64,000 bases of DNA from Jidongwangia harbinensis (lineage in GTDB: Bacteria > Actinomycetota > Actinomycetes > Mycobacteriales > Micromonosporaceae): positions 124,001 to 188,000 of the forward strand of contig NZ_JAIWNC010000002.1 of the NCBI RefSeq assembly GCF_020216025.1, written 5' to 3'. This document shows positions 1-11,000 of this stretch, piece by piece. How positions within the stretch are numbered: the stretch's first letter is position 1; each line of letters begins with the position of its first letter. The translations under genes and the position numbers were made by a program. The notes below the pieces were generated by a model. That model ran no database searches, had not been told where the DNA came from, and saw only the letters and a program-made list of their open reading frames with translations.

Positions 1-1395
1 GCCGTTGGACACCAGCAGGGCCCGCCGGAACTGCAACTCCAGCATCGGCCCGAGGATCAGGCCCAGGATGACCGGCGCGATCGGGAAGTCGAAGTGCCGC
101 ATGCCGAACCCGACCACCCCGATGGCGTACGCCAGGAAGACCTGGTTGACGCTGCCGGTGGCGGCGTACACGCCGAGCGTGGCGAACACCAGGATGCCCG
201 CGTACAGCACGGGTCGGGGGATCTGCAGGACCTTGACCCACACCCGGATCAGCGGGAGGTTCAGCACCAGCAGCAGCACGTTGCCGACGTACAGCGAGGC
301 GATCAGCGCCCAGACCAGCTCCGGCGAGTTGTCGAACAGCTGCGGGCCGGGCTGCAGGTTGAAGATCTGGAACGCGGCCAGCATCACCGCGGCGGTCGCG
401 GAGGTGGGGATGCCGAGGGTCAGCAGGGGTACGAGCACGCCGGAGAACGCCGCGTTGTTCGCCGCCTCCGGACCGGCCACGCCCTCGATGGCGCCCTTGC
501 CGAACTCGTCGCGGTTCTTCGCCCGGTGCTTCTCGTAGGTGTAGGACAGGAACGTCGGTACGTCCGCACCGCCGGACGGCAGCGCGCCGAACGGGAACCC
601 GACCGCGGTCCCGCGCAGCCACGGCCGCCACGACCGGCGCCAGTCGTCGCGGGTCATCCAGCCGTCCCGGGCCGAGCCGGGTTCCAGCGGCCGGACGTGT
701 TCGGGCAGGTGCCCCAGCCGGGCGGCCACGTACAGCGTCTCGCCGATGGCGAACAGCCCGACGATCACCACGACCACGTCGACGCCCTCGAGCAGCTCCA
801 TGGTGCCGAACGTGAAGCGCGCCTGCCCGGTCAGCCCGTCGATGCCCACCAACGCCAGGAACAGGCCGAAGACCAGGGACATCAGCCCGCGTACCAGCGA
901 CCGCCCGACCAGTGCGGTGACCGCCACCATGGCGAGCAGCGCCAGCGCGAAGTAGTCGGCCGCGCGGAACGTGGTGGCCAGCCGCGCCACCGGCTGGGCG
1001 AACAGGCTCAGCAGCAGCGTGGAGATGGTGCCGGCGACGAACGAGCCGACCGCGGCCGTGGCCAGGGCGGCTTTCGCGCGGCCCCGGCGGGCCATCTGAT
1101 GACCCTCGATCGCGGTGGCCACGGACGCCGACTCGCCCGGCGTGTTCAGCAGGATGGACGTGGTGGAGCCGCCGTACATGGCGCCGTAGTAGATGCCGGC
1201 GAACATGATGAACGTGCCGATCGGGTCGTCCAGGCTGAACGTGACCGGCAGCAGCAGCGCGATGGTCAGCGCCGGTCCGATGCCCGGGAGCACGCCGACG
1301 AACGTGCCGAGCGTGACGCCGATGGCGGCGTACAGCAGGTACTCCGGGCTGAGCACGGTGCCGAAGCCGCCGAGCAGGTCACCGAACACGTTCAC
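1..1395 (-). CDS. tctA: Tripartite tricarboxylate transporter, large permease TctA (3' end outside window)
   Basis: Large membrane subunit of a TTT-family secondary transporter that imports tricarboxylates or similar organic acids with the periplasmic-type binding protein TctC. The visible 465 codons begin at a GTG that overlaps the tctB stop as GTGA, and run off the window start. The N-terminal part carries the family's glycine/proline-rich loop (VGVLPGIGP, then [18 protein letters not shown]), which is repeated in the second half ([46 protein letters not shown]), as expected for this internally duplicated permease. Full-length TctA is about 500 residues, so only the last 35 or so are missing. 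It is the third gene of tctC-tctB-tctA. Confidence 0.95.
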   Translation of the reverse strand, partial: MNVFGDLLGGFGTVLSPEYLLYAAIGVTLGTFVGVLPGIGPALTIALLLPVTFSLDDPIGTFIMFAGIYYGAMYGGSTTSILLNTPGESASVATAIEGHQMARRGRAKAALATAAVGSFVAGTISTLLLSLFAQPVARLATTFRAADYFALALLAMVAVTALVGRSLVRGLMSLVFGLFLALVGIDGLTGQARFTFGTMELLEGVDVVVVIVGLFAIGETLYVAARLGHLPEHVRPLEPGSARDGWMTRDDWRRSWRPWLRGTAVGFPFGALPSGGADVPTFLSYTYEKHRAKNRDEFGKGAIEGVAGPEAANNAAFSGVLVPLLTLGIPTSATAAVMLAAFQIFNLQPGPQLFDNSPELVWALIASLYVGNVLLLVLNLPLIRVWVKVLQIPRPVLYAGILVFATLGVYAATGSVNQVFLAYAIGVVGFGMRHFDFPIAPVILGLILGPMLELQFRRALLVSNG

Positions 1396-1856
1396 AGCGG
1401 CAGCACCCCGGCCGGCAGGAAGATGTCGAGCAGGCGGGTGAAGCACAGGTAGACGGCGAGCGGCAGCACCACCGCGACCACCAGGTCGCGGACCAGGTGG
1501 CGGCTGCCGAGCACGCGGGCCACGGCGACCACGAACACGGCCGCGGAGACGACGAACCCGGCGTACTCCAGCGCGACGGCGAAGCCGGCCAGGCAGGCCG
1601 CCACCCCGGCCGGGGTGGACACCCGGATCGGCTCCGGTTGCTCGGTGGCCGGCCGCAGCTGGATCACCAGGTACGCGGCGGCGACGACCACCCACGCGGC
1701 CGTGACCAGCACCGGCGCCAGCCTCGGCCCGGCCAGGCCCAGGTCGCCGCCGGAGGCCCGGATCGCGGTCCACAGCAGCGCGATCCCGGCGGTGAGCAGG
1801 ACGGCGCCCAGGATCACCGGTCCCGGGCGCCGTACCGGTTCGGTCGCGGTGGACAT
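1392..1856 (-). CDS. tctB: Tripartite tricarboxylate transporter, small permease TctB
   Basis: Small membrane subunit (154 aa) of the TTT transporter. It shows four hydrophobic segments (about residues 15-35, 48-68, 83-105 and 120-145), the usual TctB topology and length. Sequence conservation in TctB is weak, so the call rests on size, topology and position between tctC and tctA. The start codon directly abuts the tctC stop and the stop overlaps the tctA GTG, so the three genes are almost certainly translated as one coupled unit. Confidence 0.9.
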   Translation of the reverse strand: MSTATEPVRRPGPVILGAVLLTAGIALLWTAIRASGGDLGLAGPRLAPVLVTAAWVVVAAAYLVIQLRPATEQPEPIRVSTPAGVAACLAGFAVALEYAGFVVSAAVFVVAVARVLGSRHLVRDLVVAVVLPLAVYLCFTRLLDIFLPAGVLPL

Positions 1857-2891
1857 CTAGCCGAGCCCGATGTCGGTGAGCACCGCGGTGATCCGCTGGT
1901 TCTCCGCGGCGAAGTACGCGGCGGCGTCGTCCCCGCTTCGGTAGAAGTCCTCCCAGCCCTGCTGCTGCAGCACCGCCCGCCAGGCGTCCGAGGAGTGCAA
2001 CCGGTCGACCAGGCCGGTCACCGCCTGCCGGGTCGGCTCGTCCAGCCCGGGCGGCGCCACCACGCCGCGCCAGTTCATCAGCTCGACGTCGTACCCCTGC
2101 TGTTTGATGGTGGGTGCCGGGGAGCCGCCGCCGACGTCGATGCCGGTGGCGCCGGAGACTGCGAGCGCGCGCACCTTGCCGGACGCGACCAGGTCGGCGA
2201 ACTCGCTCTGCCCGGACACGGCCGCGGTGAGGTCGCCGGAGAGCAGCGCGGCCTTCGACTCGCCGCCGCCGGAGTACGCCACGTACTTCATCGCCTTCGG
2301 GTCCGCGCCGGCCGCCTTGGCGAGCAGTCCGACCAGGATCTGGTCGGTGCCGCCGGCCGAACCGCCGCCCCAGTTGACCGACGCCGGGTCGGCCTTGGCG
2401 TCGTCCATCAGCTGTTTCAGCGTGCGGTACTTCGAGGCGGCCGGCACCACGATCACCTCCTGCTCCGCGGTCAGCGTGGCGATCGGGGTGACCTGGTCGA
2501 GCTTCACCGGCGACTTGTTGGCCACCACGCCACCGACCATGACCAGCCCCATCACCATCAGGTGGTGCGGGTCGCCGGAGTTCTTCGAGACCAGTTGGGC
2601 CAGGCCCACCGTGCCGGCCGCGCCGGTCACGTTGTAGACCTCGACCGGCTGCTCGACCAGCTTGCCGTCGGTCATCGCCTTCTGCATCGTGCGCGCGGTC
2701 AGGTCCCAGCCACCGCCGGGCGCCGCCGGCACCATGAGCTGCACGGTCTTCGTCGGATACCGCACCTCGCCGCCCGCGTTCCGGCCGGCGGCGGTGTCCT
2801 TCTCACATCCGGCCACGGCGGCCGCCAGCAGCGCCGCCGACACCACGGCGGCCGGCACCCGGCCCGGGCGCCGTGCAACAGTTCCGGTCAC
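1857..2891 (-). CDS. tctC: Tripartite tricarboxylate transporter substrate-binding lipoprotein TctC
   Basis: Extracytoplasmic solute receptor of 344 aa. The GTG start is preceded by GAGGAG six bases upstream. The N-terminus has arginines, a hydrophobic core and a lipobox ending in AVAGC (Cys about residue 29), so it should be a membrane-anchored lipoprotein. The mature part has the Bug/TctC signature near its start ([19 protein letters not shown]) and the middle motif [21 protein letters not shown]. First gene of the minus-strand tctCBA operon. A second TctC homologue lies at 15036-15992 beside a two-component system, which may control this operon. Confidence 0.93.
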   Translation of the reverse strand: MTGTVARRPGRVPAAVVSAALLAAAVAGCEKDTAAGRNAGGEVRYPTKTVQLMVPAAPGGGWDLTARTMQKAMTDGKLVEQPVEVYNVTGAAGTVGLAQLVSKNSGDPHHLMVMGLVMVGGVVANKSPVKLDQVTPIATLTAEQEVIVVPAASKYRTLKQLMDDAKADPASVNWGGGSAGGTDQILVGLLAKAAGADPKAMKYVAYSGGGESKAALLSGDLTAAVSGQSEFADLVASGKVRALAVSGATGIDVGGGSPAPTIKQQGYDVELMNWRGVVAPPGLDEPTRQAVTGLVDRLHSSDAWRAVLQQQGWEDFYRSGDDAAAYFAAENQRITAVLTDIGLG

Positions 2892-3086
2892 GACCGCTCC
2901 TCAGTGTTGCGAGTTCGTTTCGGGAATGCTGCATCGCGGGGCCGGCGGCGGTCATCGTTACGGTCGCGGTGGTCGTTGTGGTCTTTTCGGTCCCGCCCGG
3001 CGGCCCGTGAACCGGCCCGGTGCGGCATCCGTTGTAGACGCAGACCCGGCGCCCGCGCCGCCGGGCCGACGAAACGGGAACCGTTC

Positions 3087-4358
3087 ATGACGTGGCAGGA
3101 CATTCGCCGGAGCAAGCGCGCTCGCGGTATCGCGATCGTGGCCTCCCTGGTCGCCGTGGGCGCCGCCGGCCTGGCCGCGATGCCCACGGCCCGGGCCGGC
3201 ACCGGTGCGCCCATCCGCGGAGTCGGCGGCATGTGTGTCGACGTGACCTGGGCCCAGACCGCGAACGGCACCCCGGTGCAGATCGCCGACTGCAACGGCA
3301 ACGACGCGCAGAACTGGGCGGTGGACGGGGACCAGGGGCAGATCCGGGCCCTGGGCAAGTGCCTGGACGTGGCCGGCGCGTCGCACGCGGACGGCACCCC
3401 GGTGCAGCTGTTCGACTGCAACGGCACGGACGCCCAGCGGTGGTGGTCCACCAACGGCTGGCTGATCAACGCCGGTTCCGGCAAGTGTCTGGACGCGCAC
3501 GGCGGCTCCGCCGCCGGCACCCGCCTGCAGATCCGGGGCTGTGCCGGGACGCCCCACCAGGCGTGGACGCTGCCGGAAGGCCCGCCCCCCGGCCCGGTCG
3601 ATCCGCCCGCGGTGCCGGCCCCGGCCGGCAAGAAGGGCGTCAGCGCGTGGGCGTTCCCGCGGCTGGACGACAGTATGCGTGACGTCGGCGCCGGCTGGTA
3701 CTACGACTGGTCCACGTCGAACCACGACGTCCCGGCCGCGGCCGATTTCGTGCCGATGGTGTGGGGCGCCGACTTCGTCACCGACGCCGAGCTGGCCGCG
3801 GCCCGGCGCTCGGGCACCACGCTGCTCGGCTTCAACGAGCCCGACATGCTCAAGCAGGCCAACATGTCCGTGGACCAGGCGCTGGACCTGTGGCCGAGGC
3901 TGCAGGAGACCGGGATGCGCCTGGGCAGTCCGGCCGTGGCGGGCAACGCGCACCATCCGGACAAGTGGCTGAACCAGTTCATGACCGGCGCCCGGGAACG
4001 CGGGCTGCGGGTCGACTTCATCACGCTGCACTGGTACGGCCAGGACTTCAGCGAGGCCGCGGTGACCCACTTCATGGATTACGTCAGGGCCGTGCACGAG
4101 CACTACGGCCTGCCCATCTGGGTCACCGAGTTCGGCCTGATCGACTTCCGGGTCGAGCCGCCGCGGTACCCGACCGCGGAGGAGGTCACCAGGTTCATCC
4201 GCGACGCGACGGACGCCCTGGAGCAGACCTCGTACGTCGAGCGGTACGCCTGGTTCGCGCTGCCGGCCGCCGGGGACACCGAGCCGTACGGGCTGTACCG
4301 CGAGGACTCCACGCCCACCGCCGCCGGGGCGGCGTACCGGGACGCGGGGCGTAGGTGA
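3087..4358 (+). CDS. Secreted CBM13 (ricin-type) - GH128 family glycoside hydrolase
   Basis: A 423-aa secreted enzyme. Residues 1-37 are a signal peptide (hydrophobic stretch ending TARA). Residues about 40-160 form a ricin-type beta-trefoil with repeated CLDV/QxW elements (CVDVTWAQ, NAQNW-like, KCLDVAGAS, QRWW, KCLDAHGG, HQAWTL), a CBM13 sugar-binding domain. A Pro-rich linker (about 160-180) leads to an Asl1-like GH128 catalytic domain: GFNEPDM with E251 as likely acid/base and WVTEFG with E348 as likely nucleophile. GH128 enzymes are beta-1,3-glucanases, so fungal or plant cell-wall glucan is the probable substrate. The chosen ATG is the one giving a proper signal peptide; the open frame continues far upstream without meaning. 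Monocistronic, divergent from tctC. Confidence 0.9.
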   Translation: MTWQDIRRSKRARGIAIVASLVAVGAAGLAAMPTARAGTGAPIRGVGGMCVDVTWAQTANGTPVQIADCNGNDAQNWAVDGDQGQIRALGKCLDVAGASHADGTPVQLFDCNGTDAQRWWSTNGWLINAGSGKCLDAHGGSAAGTRLQIRGCAGTPHQAWTLPEGPPPGPVDPPAVPAPAGKKGVSAWAFPRLDDSMRDVGAGWYYDWSTSNHDVPAAADFVPMVWGADFVTDAELAAARRSGTTLLGFNEPDMLKQANMSVDQALDLWPRLQETGMRLGSPAVAGNAHHPDKWLNQFMTGARERGLRVDFITLHWYGQDFSEAAVTHFMDYVRAVHEHYGLPIWVTEFGLIDFRVEPPRYPTAEEVTRFIRDATDALEQTSYVERYAWFALPAAGDTEPYGLYREDSTPTAAGAAYRDAGRR

Positions 4359-4375
4359 GCAGAGGGTCCTGGTGC

Positions 4376-4996
4376 TCAGATGATGCCGGCGCGGATCGCG
4401 TACGCCACCGCGTGTGAGCGGTTGCGCAGCTGGAGCCGCTGCGTCATGCCGTAGACCACGTTCTTCACGGTGCGCTGGGAGTAGCAGAGCTTGGTGGCGA
4501 TCTCATGGGTGTCCAGTCCTTCGGCCATCAACCGCAGCACGTCGATCTCCCGCGCGGTCAGCCCGGAGCGGTTCGCGCTGTACGGGCCGGACATCGTGCG
4601 CTGCAGCCGTTCGATGTGCTTGAGCAGCTCCCCGACCAGGTGGGGCGGCATGATGGCGCCGCCGCCGGCCGCGGCCGTCACGCTGTGGGCGAGGCGTTCG
4701 CCGGTCACCGCCGCCCGGGGCAGGATCGCGACGACCCGGCAGTCCACCGCGGTCAGCAGTTCCGCCTCGGTGATCTCCTCGGTGATCAGCACGATCGGCG
4801 CGCCGGTCTCGGTCGCCGCGCGGCGCAGTGCCGCCACCGCCCCCGCGCTGAGCCGCTGCACCGAGACGACCAGGACGTCGACCGTGCGCTGGTCGGCGCC
4901 GAGCAGGGTCAGCTCGGGACGGCTCTGCAACAGGCCGGCCAGCCCGGCCCGGCTGAGCGGGTCCGTCGCCTGCAGCGCCACTCGAACCTTGTCCAC
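4376..4996 (-). CDS. LuxR-family transcriptional regulator with degenerate receiver domain
   Basis: A 206-aa regulator. The GTG start has GGAGG five bases upstream. Residues 1-125 resemble a response-regulator receiver fold (LQATDPLSRAGLAGLLQ, a VLVV strand, VLITEE) but the usual phospho-acceptor Asp pocket is not clear, so it is probably a pseudo-receiver. Residues about 143-206 are a LuxR-type HTH (GLTAREIDVLRLMAEGL, HEIATKLCYSQRTVKNVV). No histidine kinase is adjacent. It is convergent with the GH128 gene and followed upstream by the uncharacterised 122-aa gene in the same orientation. Target unknown. Confidence 0.85.
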   Translation of the reverse strand: MDKVRVALQATDPLSRAGLAGLLQSRPELTLLGADQRTVDVLVVSVQRLSAGAVAALRRAATETGAPIVLITEEITEAELLTAVDCRVVAILPRAAVTGERLAHSVTAAAGGGAIMPPHLVGELLKHIERLQRTMSGPYSANRSGLTAREIDVLRLMAEGLDTHEIATKLCYSQRTVKNVVYGMTQRLQLRNRSHAVAYAIRAGII

Positions 4997-5045
4997 GGAA
5001 CCTCCGGTTGCTTGTCGCGACCGGGCCAGTGTCCGAGGGGCATCT

Positions 5046-5414
5046 TCAGAAAACCTTCGGGTTCTCTTCAGGGCGTTCGCCGGGCAGCGCCGGGCGCCTG
5101 GCCCGGCGCAGCGCCTCGATGTATTTCGGTATCTCGATCGCCGCGGCCTCCAGCCGGCCGGGGGCGAGCTGCTCGCCGAAGAGCGCCTGGACCACGTCCG
5201 GCGCCATCTCCTCCGGCACGTCGTCCAGCCGGCGGTCCGGCGCGGCCTCCCAGACCGCCATGATGCGCAGGCGGCGGCGGATCACGGCCAGGGTGCTCTC
5301 CAGCTCCGCGATGGTCTCGTCCGCCCGGACCGCCTCGATGACCAACCGGCCCTCGGCGGCCAGAGTCAGGAAGAGTTCACCGGCGAAATAGGGAGGGGAT
5401 GCTTCCGTGTTCAT
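5046..5414 (-). CDS. Hypothetical protein, mostly helical (122 aa)
   Basis: I do not recognise this family. The ATG has GAGGAG nine bases upstream. The protein is soluble, without signal peptide or membrane segment, and looks all-helical: residues 10-55 include an AVRADETIAELESTLAVIRRRLRI stretch of heptad-like character, and an Arg-rich helix (YIEALRRARRP) lies near the C-terminus. It is 49 bases upstream of the LuxR-type gene in the same direction, so the two could be co-transcribed. A regulatory partner or structural protein is possible but nothing in the sequence proves it. Confidence 0.7.
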   Translation of the reverse strand: MNTEASPPYFAGELFLTLAAEGRLVIEAVRADETIAELESTLAVIRRRLRIMAVWEAAPDRRLDDVPEEMAPDVVQALFGEQLAPGRLEAAAIEIPKYIEALRRARRPALPGERPEENPKVF

Positions 5415-5494
5415 CGACCCGCTCCTCCTCGGCGGCGGGCCGGTGCCGGACCGGGCTGCCGCCTCACGCCGAGTTCACCTCACCGGCCACGCCC

Positions 5495-5534
5495 CCGGAA
5501 GGATTCCGGAGCCACGGTGCCCGCGCGGGCACCG
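5495..5534. promoter_or_regulatory. Tandem palindromes in the divergent spacer before the SARP regulators
   Basis: The 333-base gap between the 122-aa gene and the first SARP gene holds two adjacent inverted repeats: CCGGAA-gga-TTCCGG (5495-5509) and a perfect 20-base palindrome CGGTGCCCGCGCGGGCACCG (5515-5534). They lie between divergent genes, so a terminator role is unlikely and operator sites are the simpler reading. Nothing else gene-like was seen in this gap. Confidence 0.35.
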
Positions 5535-5603
5535 GGTTTGCCCCGCCATGGCACAAGAGGGAACGGATCCCGAGGACACACGGGTGCGTACTGCGCGAAC
5601 TGT

Positions 5604-5632
5604 TTGCACCCCTTGCGCGTCTGTCCTAGAAC
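5604..5632 (+). promoter_or_regulatory. Candidate promoter for the tandem SARP genes
   Basis: TTGCAC at 5604-5609 and TAGAAC at 5627-5632 are separated by exactly 17 bases, each matching four of six positions of the housekeeping -35 and -10 consensus. It would place the transcription start about 110 bases before the ATG at 5748. Weak by itself in GC-rich DNA. Confidence 0.35.
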
Positions 5633-5712
5633 TGGTTACGGAACGGGGCAACACACGACGAGGACGTTGGTCTGCCATGGAGACGAAACCGTACGTTCCG
5701 GCCATTCGTGCT

Positions 5713-5726
5713 CGGGAGCGCTTCCA
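5713..5726 (+). promoter_or_regulatory. LacI-type operator-like site before the first SARP gene
   Basis: CGGGAGCGCTTCCA matches 12 of 14 positions of the TGGGAGCGCTCCCA palindrome used by CebR-like LacI regulators, and lies 21 bases before the ATG at 5748. Related sites flank the galactan locus at 45.6-49.9 kb. Whether it is bound is unknown. Confidence 0.3.
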
Positions 5727-5747
5727 CGACCATGGGGTGGACCACTG

Positions 5748-8030
5748 ATGACGGCGCAGCCTGAGGACATCGACCTCCGCCTGCTCGGCCCGGTGCGGGC
5801 CTGGCGGGCCGGCGACGAGCTGGATCTGGGCTCGGCCCGCCGCACCGCGGTGCTGACCGTGCTCGCGCTGAACGCGGGCCGCCCGGTCTCCCGGGAGCAC
5901 GTGCTCGCGGCGGTCTGGGGCGACGACCCACCGGCCAGTGCCACCGGCAACGTCTACACGTACGTCTCCGGCCTGCGTCACCTCCTGGAGCCGGGGCGCG
6001 GCCGGTGGCGCAGCGGGCAGGTGCTCAGCTCCGGTGGCGGCGGCTACTGCCTGCACGTGGCGGAGACCCAGGTGGACGTGTTCCGCTTCGAGGCGCTCCG
6101 TGAGGAGAGCCGGCGGCACCGCTCGGCCGGTGACCACCCGGCCGAGCTGGCGGCGCTGACCGCGGCGCTCCGGCTGTGGCACGGCGACGCGCTCGCCGGC
6201 GTGCCCGGGCCGTACGCGGCGGCCCAGCGGGTCCGGCTGGCGGAGCTGGCGCTGGCCACCGCGGAGCGCCAGGCCACTCTCCTGATCGACCTGGACCGGC
6301 ACAACGAGGCGATCCGGACCCTGCGTCCCCTGGTGCAGGCGCACCCGCACCGGGCAGACCTGCAGGAGATGCTGATGACAGCGCTGGAGGGCAAGGGCCT
6401 GCGTCGCGATGCGGTGACCCTGCGCGACCGGCTGGGACCGCCGGTGCCCGTCCCGGCGCCGAGCGGAACCGGCCCGCGGTTCGTCGGCCGGGTCGCCGAA
6501 CTGCGCCGGCTGCGCGAGGCGATCGCCGGCGCGGCGGCCGGCCGGGGCGGTGCCCTCCGGATCGTCGGCACCGCCGGGATGGGCAAGACCGCGCTGCTGG
6601 ACGCGGCGCTGCGGGACGTACCCCCGGACGGGTGCCGGATCGGCCGCGCGGTCGGTGACGAACTCGCCCGCCGTACCCCCTTCGGGGTCCTGCTGGAATG
6701 CGTGGAGTCCGCGCTGTCCGGCGATCCGACCCGGCACCTGGCCCAGCGGATGTTCGCCGCGGCCGGCGACGCGCTCTCCGGCGACCTGCCGGGCGCGGTG
6801 GCGCGGGCGATCGAGGTGATCCGGGACGCGGCCACCGCCACCCCGCTGGTCCTCGTCGTGGACGACCTGGAGTGCGCGGACGACGCCACCCTGCGCGCCT
6901 GGGCCGGCCTGCACCGGCTGACCGCCGACCTGCCGCTGCTGCTGATCGGGGCCGGCGCCCCGCCGTCCGGCGACCGCCTCGGCGACCCCGGCTCGCTGCC
7001 GGCCGAGACGATCGTCCTGCCCCGGCTGGATCCGGCCGAGTCGACCGCCCTGGTCCGGGCCCTGTCGGCCGGCCTCGCCGAGCCGCCCGAGCTGCACGAC
7101 GTGCTGCGTGACGCCGGCGGCAACCCGTACTACCTGCGGCACCTCACGCTCGCCGCCCGGCCCGCCGGGGACGGCACGACGCCGCCGCCGGCCGTGGTCG
7201 CCGCGGTGACCGCGCACCTGGATCCGTTCCCGGACGACACCCGGCAGGCGCTGCGGGCGGTCGCGTTCCTCTGCGCCGAACACGCCGGGTCCGGCGACGA
7301 GCCCGAGTGCACCGTCAGCGACGTCACGGCCGTCACCGAACAACCGGAGGCGGAGGTACGCCGGGCGCTGGCCGTGGCCCGCGCGGCCGGTGTGCTCGGC
7401 GGCTCCGGCACCGGGCTGCGGTTCCGGCACCGGATCGTGGGCCGGGTCCTGCGCGACGGCACCCCGACGGCACTGCGGATCATGGTGCACCGCTCGTTCG
7501 CGGAACGCCTCGCGGTCACCGGCGCGCCACCGGAGCGGGTGGCCGGGCAGTTGCTGGCCGGGCCCGTGCCGCTGGACAACTGGGCCAGCCGCTGGTTGAC
7601 CACGCACGTCGAGGACCTGGCCGCCCGCGCGCCCGAGCCGGCGATCGCGGTGCTGCATCTCGCCCGCGGTCAGCACACGGTCGACGACGAGTGCCGGCTC
7701 GTGGTCACCGCGTGGCTGGCCCGGCTGCTGTTCCGCCAGGAGCGCAACGCCACCGCGGAGGGGTGCTGGGTGGCGGCCCGGACCACCGACCCCGAACTCG
7801 AGGCGGAGATGCGCTGGATCGTGGCGGCCGCCCAGGGCCGGCAGCGGGACTACGCGGCGGCCGCCGAGACGGTACGCACCGTCCTCAGCGAACGCCGCCT
7901 GCCCGAACACTGGCTGGACCGGTTCCGCATCCTGCTCGCCTGGCTGCGCCCGCACCTGCCCGGCGACCCGACCTCGCCCCGCATGTCCCGTTCGCTGCTC
8001 GCCGAGGAATCGGTGTCTGTTGGCCGCTGA
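5748..8030 (+). CDS. SARP/AfsR-type regulator with BTAD and AAA ATPase domains (760 aa)
   Basis: Large cytoplasmic transcriptional regulator. Residues about 5-95 form the OmpR-like winged helix of SARPs (LRLLGPVRAWRAG, then VLAAVWGDDPP, NVYTYVSGLRHLL). Residues about 100-240 are the bacterial transcriptional activation domain (BTAD) with VDVFRFEAL and helical repeats. An AAA/NACHT-like ATPase follows with Walker A GTAGMGKTA (about 274-282) and Walker B LVLVVDDLE. The remaining C-terminus is helical and TPR-like, and is cut short compared with the neighbouring paralogue. The ATG has GGGGTGG eight bases upstream. Its stop overlaps the start region of the next gene by 11 bases, implying co-translation. 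No antibiotic biosynthetic genes are adjacent, so the regulon is unknown. Confidence 0.9.
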   Translation: MTAQPEDIDLRLLGPVRAWRAGDELDLGSARRTAVLTVLALNAGRPVSREHVLAAVWGDDPPASATGNVYTYVSGLRHLLEPGRGRWRSGQVLSSGGGGYCLHVAETQVDVFRFEALREESRRHRSAGDHPAELAALTAALRLWHGDALAGVPGPYAAAQRVRLAELALATAERQATLLIDLDRHNEAIRTLRPLVQAHPHRADLQEMLMTALEGKGLRRDAVTLRDRLGPPVPVPAPSGTGPRFVGRVAELRRLREAIAGAAAGRGGALRIVGTAGMGKTALLDAALRDVPPDGCRIGRAVGDELARRTPFGVLLECVESALSGDPTRHLAQRMFAAAGDALSGDLPGAVARAIEVIRDAATATPLVLVVDDLECADDATLRAWAGLHRLTADLPLLLIGAGAPPSGDRLGDPGSLPAETIVLPRLDPAESTALVRALSAGLAEPPELHDVLRDAGGNPYYLRHLTLAARPAGDGTTPPPAVVAAVTAHLDPFPDDTRQALRAVAFLCAEHAGSGDEPECTVSDVTAVTEQPEAEVRRALAVARAAGVLGGSGTGLRFRHRIVGRVLRDGTPTALRIMVHRSFAERLAVTGAPPERVAGQLLAGPVPLDNWASRWLTTHVEDLAARAPEPAIAVLHLARGQHTVDDECRLVVTAWLARLLFRQERNATAEGCWVAARTTDPELEAEMRWIVAAAQGRQRDYAAAAETVRTVLSERRLPEHWLDRFRILLAWLRPHLPGDPTSPRMSRSLLAEESVSVGR

Positions 8031-11000
8031 CCGGGGCCGGACCGGCACGGTCGAGCCCGTACGCCCGCGGACCGCGGCCGGCCGGCCGGCCGCCGCCGAC
8101 CGGCTCCGGGTGGCCCTGCTGGGCCCGGTGCGCGCCTGGGTCGGCGACCGTCAGGTGCACCTCGGCGCGGCCCGGCAGCGCGCGGTCTTCGCGGTCCTCG
8201 CGGTGAACGCGAACCGGCTGGTCACCCGCGACGCCATCATCGACGCGGTGTGGGGCCCGTCGCCGCCGGCCACCGCGGCCGGCAACATCTACACCTACGT
8301 GTCCGGCCTGCGCCGGAGCCTGGCGCCCGGGCGGGCCCGCCGGGCGGCGGACGACGTGCTCAGCTCCGGCCCGTCCGGCTACACCCTGCGACTGGCGCCG
8401 GACGCTCTGGACAGTGAGCTGTTCCAGGACCTCTGCGCCGAGGCGGCCGCGCGGCAGGACGACGGGGACCTGGCCGGCGCCGCGGCCCGGCTGGACCGGG
8501 CGCTGGGTCTCTGGCAGGGCGACGCGCTGGACGGCATCGCGGGACACATGCTGGCGGCGGAACGCACCCATCTGGCCGCCCGGCGACTGGCCGCGGTGGA
8601 ACGGCGCGCCCGGATCGCCATGGAACTCGGTGACGACGGCCTGGTCGCCGAACTGACCGCGCTGGTCGAGGCGCATCCGCTGCACGAACCGCTGCACGAG
8701 CTGCTGATGCTGGCCCTGCACCGGACCGGCCGGAGCACCGAGGCACTCGAGGTGTTCCGGGCGGCCCGGCGCACCCTGGACGCCGAGCTGGGGGTGGAGC
8801 CGGGGCCGGCGCTGATCGCCGCGCACCGGGAGATCCTGGCCGCCCCGGCACCGGCGTCGCCGCGGCGGCCGGCCCGGGCGGTGGTACCCACCCACGTGGC
8901 CCGCGCGATCCGGGACGGCTCGGCACCCCACCTGTACGGCCGCGCCGCCGAACTGGAGCGGTTGCGCGCGCTGGTCGCGTCGGCCACCGGCGGGCAGGGC
9001 TCCACGGTGTGGATCGAGGGCGAACCGGGCATCGGCAAGACGGCGCTGCTCACCGCGGCGTTCCGCGAGGTGACCGGGCTCGGCTGCCAGCTCGCCTGGG
9101 CCGTCGCGGACGAGTTCGACCGGCACGTACCGCTGCAGGTCGTGATGCGCGCGCTGGGCGTGGAGCAGGCGTTCAAGCCGGCCACCGGGCCGCACCTGGA
9201 CGACACCGGCCCGACGCCCCCGGCCGACCGCGTCTTCTCCCACGTCCGCGCGCTCTGTGCGGACGCGCCGCTGATCCTCGTCCTGGACGACCTGCAGTGG
9301 GCCGACAACGCGAGCCTGCTGCTCTGGGAGCGGCTGGTCGAGGCGTCCCGGCAGATGCCGCTGCTGCTCGTCTCCGCCGCCCGCCCGGAGCCGAACGGCC
9401 GCGAACTGGCCCAGATGCGCCGCGGCGTGCAGGCCGCGGAGGGACACGTCCTGCAACTGGCGCCGCTGCCGCCGGACGACGTCGCGGAGCTGGTCCGTAC
9501 GCTCGTCGGCGCGCCGATCGGCCCGCACCTGCAGCGCATCGTGCCGCGGGCCGGCGGCAACCCGATGTGCGCCATCGAGATGACCGCGACCCTGCTGCGC
9601 CGCGGCGTGGTGCAGGTGGTCGACGGTCAGGCCGACGTCGACGCCTCGGTCCCGGTGGAGACACCGGGATCGGTGCTGTCGGTGGTCCGCGCCACGGTGG
9701 ACTTCCTCAGCCCGGAGACCCAGGACATGCTGCGCCTGGCCGCGATGCTGGGCACCGAGTTCGCGGTGGACGACGTCGTCGCGGTCACCGGGCGTTCGCC
9801 GCTGGAGCTGATGTCCAACCTGGAGGAGGCGCTCAGCGTCAACGTGCTCGTCGACGCGGGCAGCGACCTGGCGTTCCGGCACCCGATCCTGCGGCAGGCA
9901 CTCTACGAGAGCATTCCCCGAGCGGTCCGCGGCACCCTGCACCGGCACACCGCCGAGGTGCTGGCCCGGGGCGGCAGCCCGGCGACCCGGGTCGCGAAGC
10001 AGCTGGTCGCGGAGACGCCGGTGGTGGACGGTTGGGTGGTGGAGTGGCTGGTGACCCACCACGCCACGGTGGCCCGGCGTACCCCGGAGATCGCCGGGGA
10101 GCTGCTCCGGCACGTCCTGGGTGCGCACGTCGCGACCGCCGCGCAGCGCGAGACGCTGCTCGTCGCGCTGGTGAAACTGGAGTTCCGGTACGGGCGCCGC
10201 CCGCACGCCGAGGCGACCGAGGCGATCGCGGTCGCCGCCCAGCCGGCCCACCGCGCCGAGATGCGTCAGCTGCTCGCCATGATGCACCTGCGGGACGGTG
10301 ACGTGGCGTGTGCCGTGGAGGTGCTGGGCGCGGCGGCGCTGGACCCGGACGTACCGGAGCTGTGGGGCATCCGGCACCGGGTCATGCTGGCCGACATCCG
10401 CCGCGGCGACCTCACCGACCTGGACGCCGCCGACCGCAACGCCCGCCGGGTGCACGCCGAGGCGATGGCCGCCGGCCTGCGGTACGAGGCCGCGTTCGCG
10501 CTGCAGACCATCTGGCGTACCAACTCCGTGCGCCGCGACCACGAGCGGGCCCTGAGCTTCGCCGACCAGGCCCTCGATCTGGTGCGGAACCATCCCGGCT
10601 TCCCCGGCATGTACCTCTCCCTGCTGGACAACCGCGTCTTCACGCTGCAGAACCTGGACCGTCTGGACCAGGCCGGACGGACGCTGCACGAGGCGGCCCG
10701 GTTCGCGATCCGGCACCGGCTGCCGTCCAGCCTGCAGGTCACGGCCGCGGTGCACCACTACTGGGAGGGCCGCTGGGACGACGCCGCCGCGGAGCTGAGC
10801 GCGGTCACCGAGGACGCACCCAGCATCACGTTCCTGGGCATGCGGGAGGCCGGAGCGGGCGCCATGCTGCGGCACGGCGTGGCCGCCCTGATCGCCGGCC
10901 GCCGGGACGACGCCACCCTGGCCGGCGCCCACCTGGACGCGGCCGACATGCTGCCGGCCACCGAGGCGGAACGGGAGAACGTCGACTTCCTGCTCGTCGC

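Noticed and set aside
94..1452. Long plus-strand open frame opposite tctA
   Set aside because: Composition is Arg/His/Gln-rich shadow sequence; the minus strand encodes recognisable TctA.
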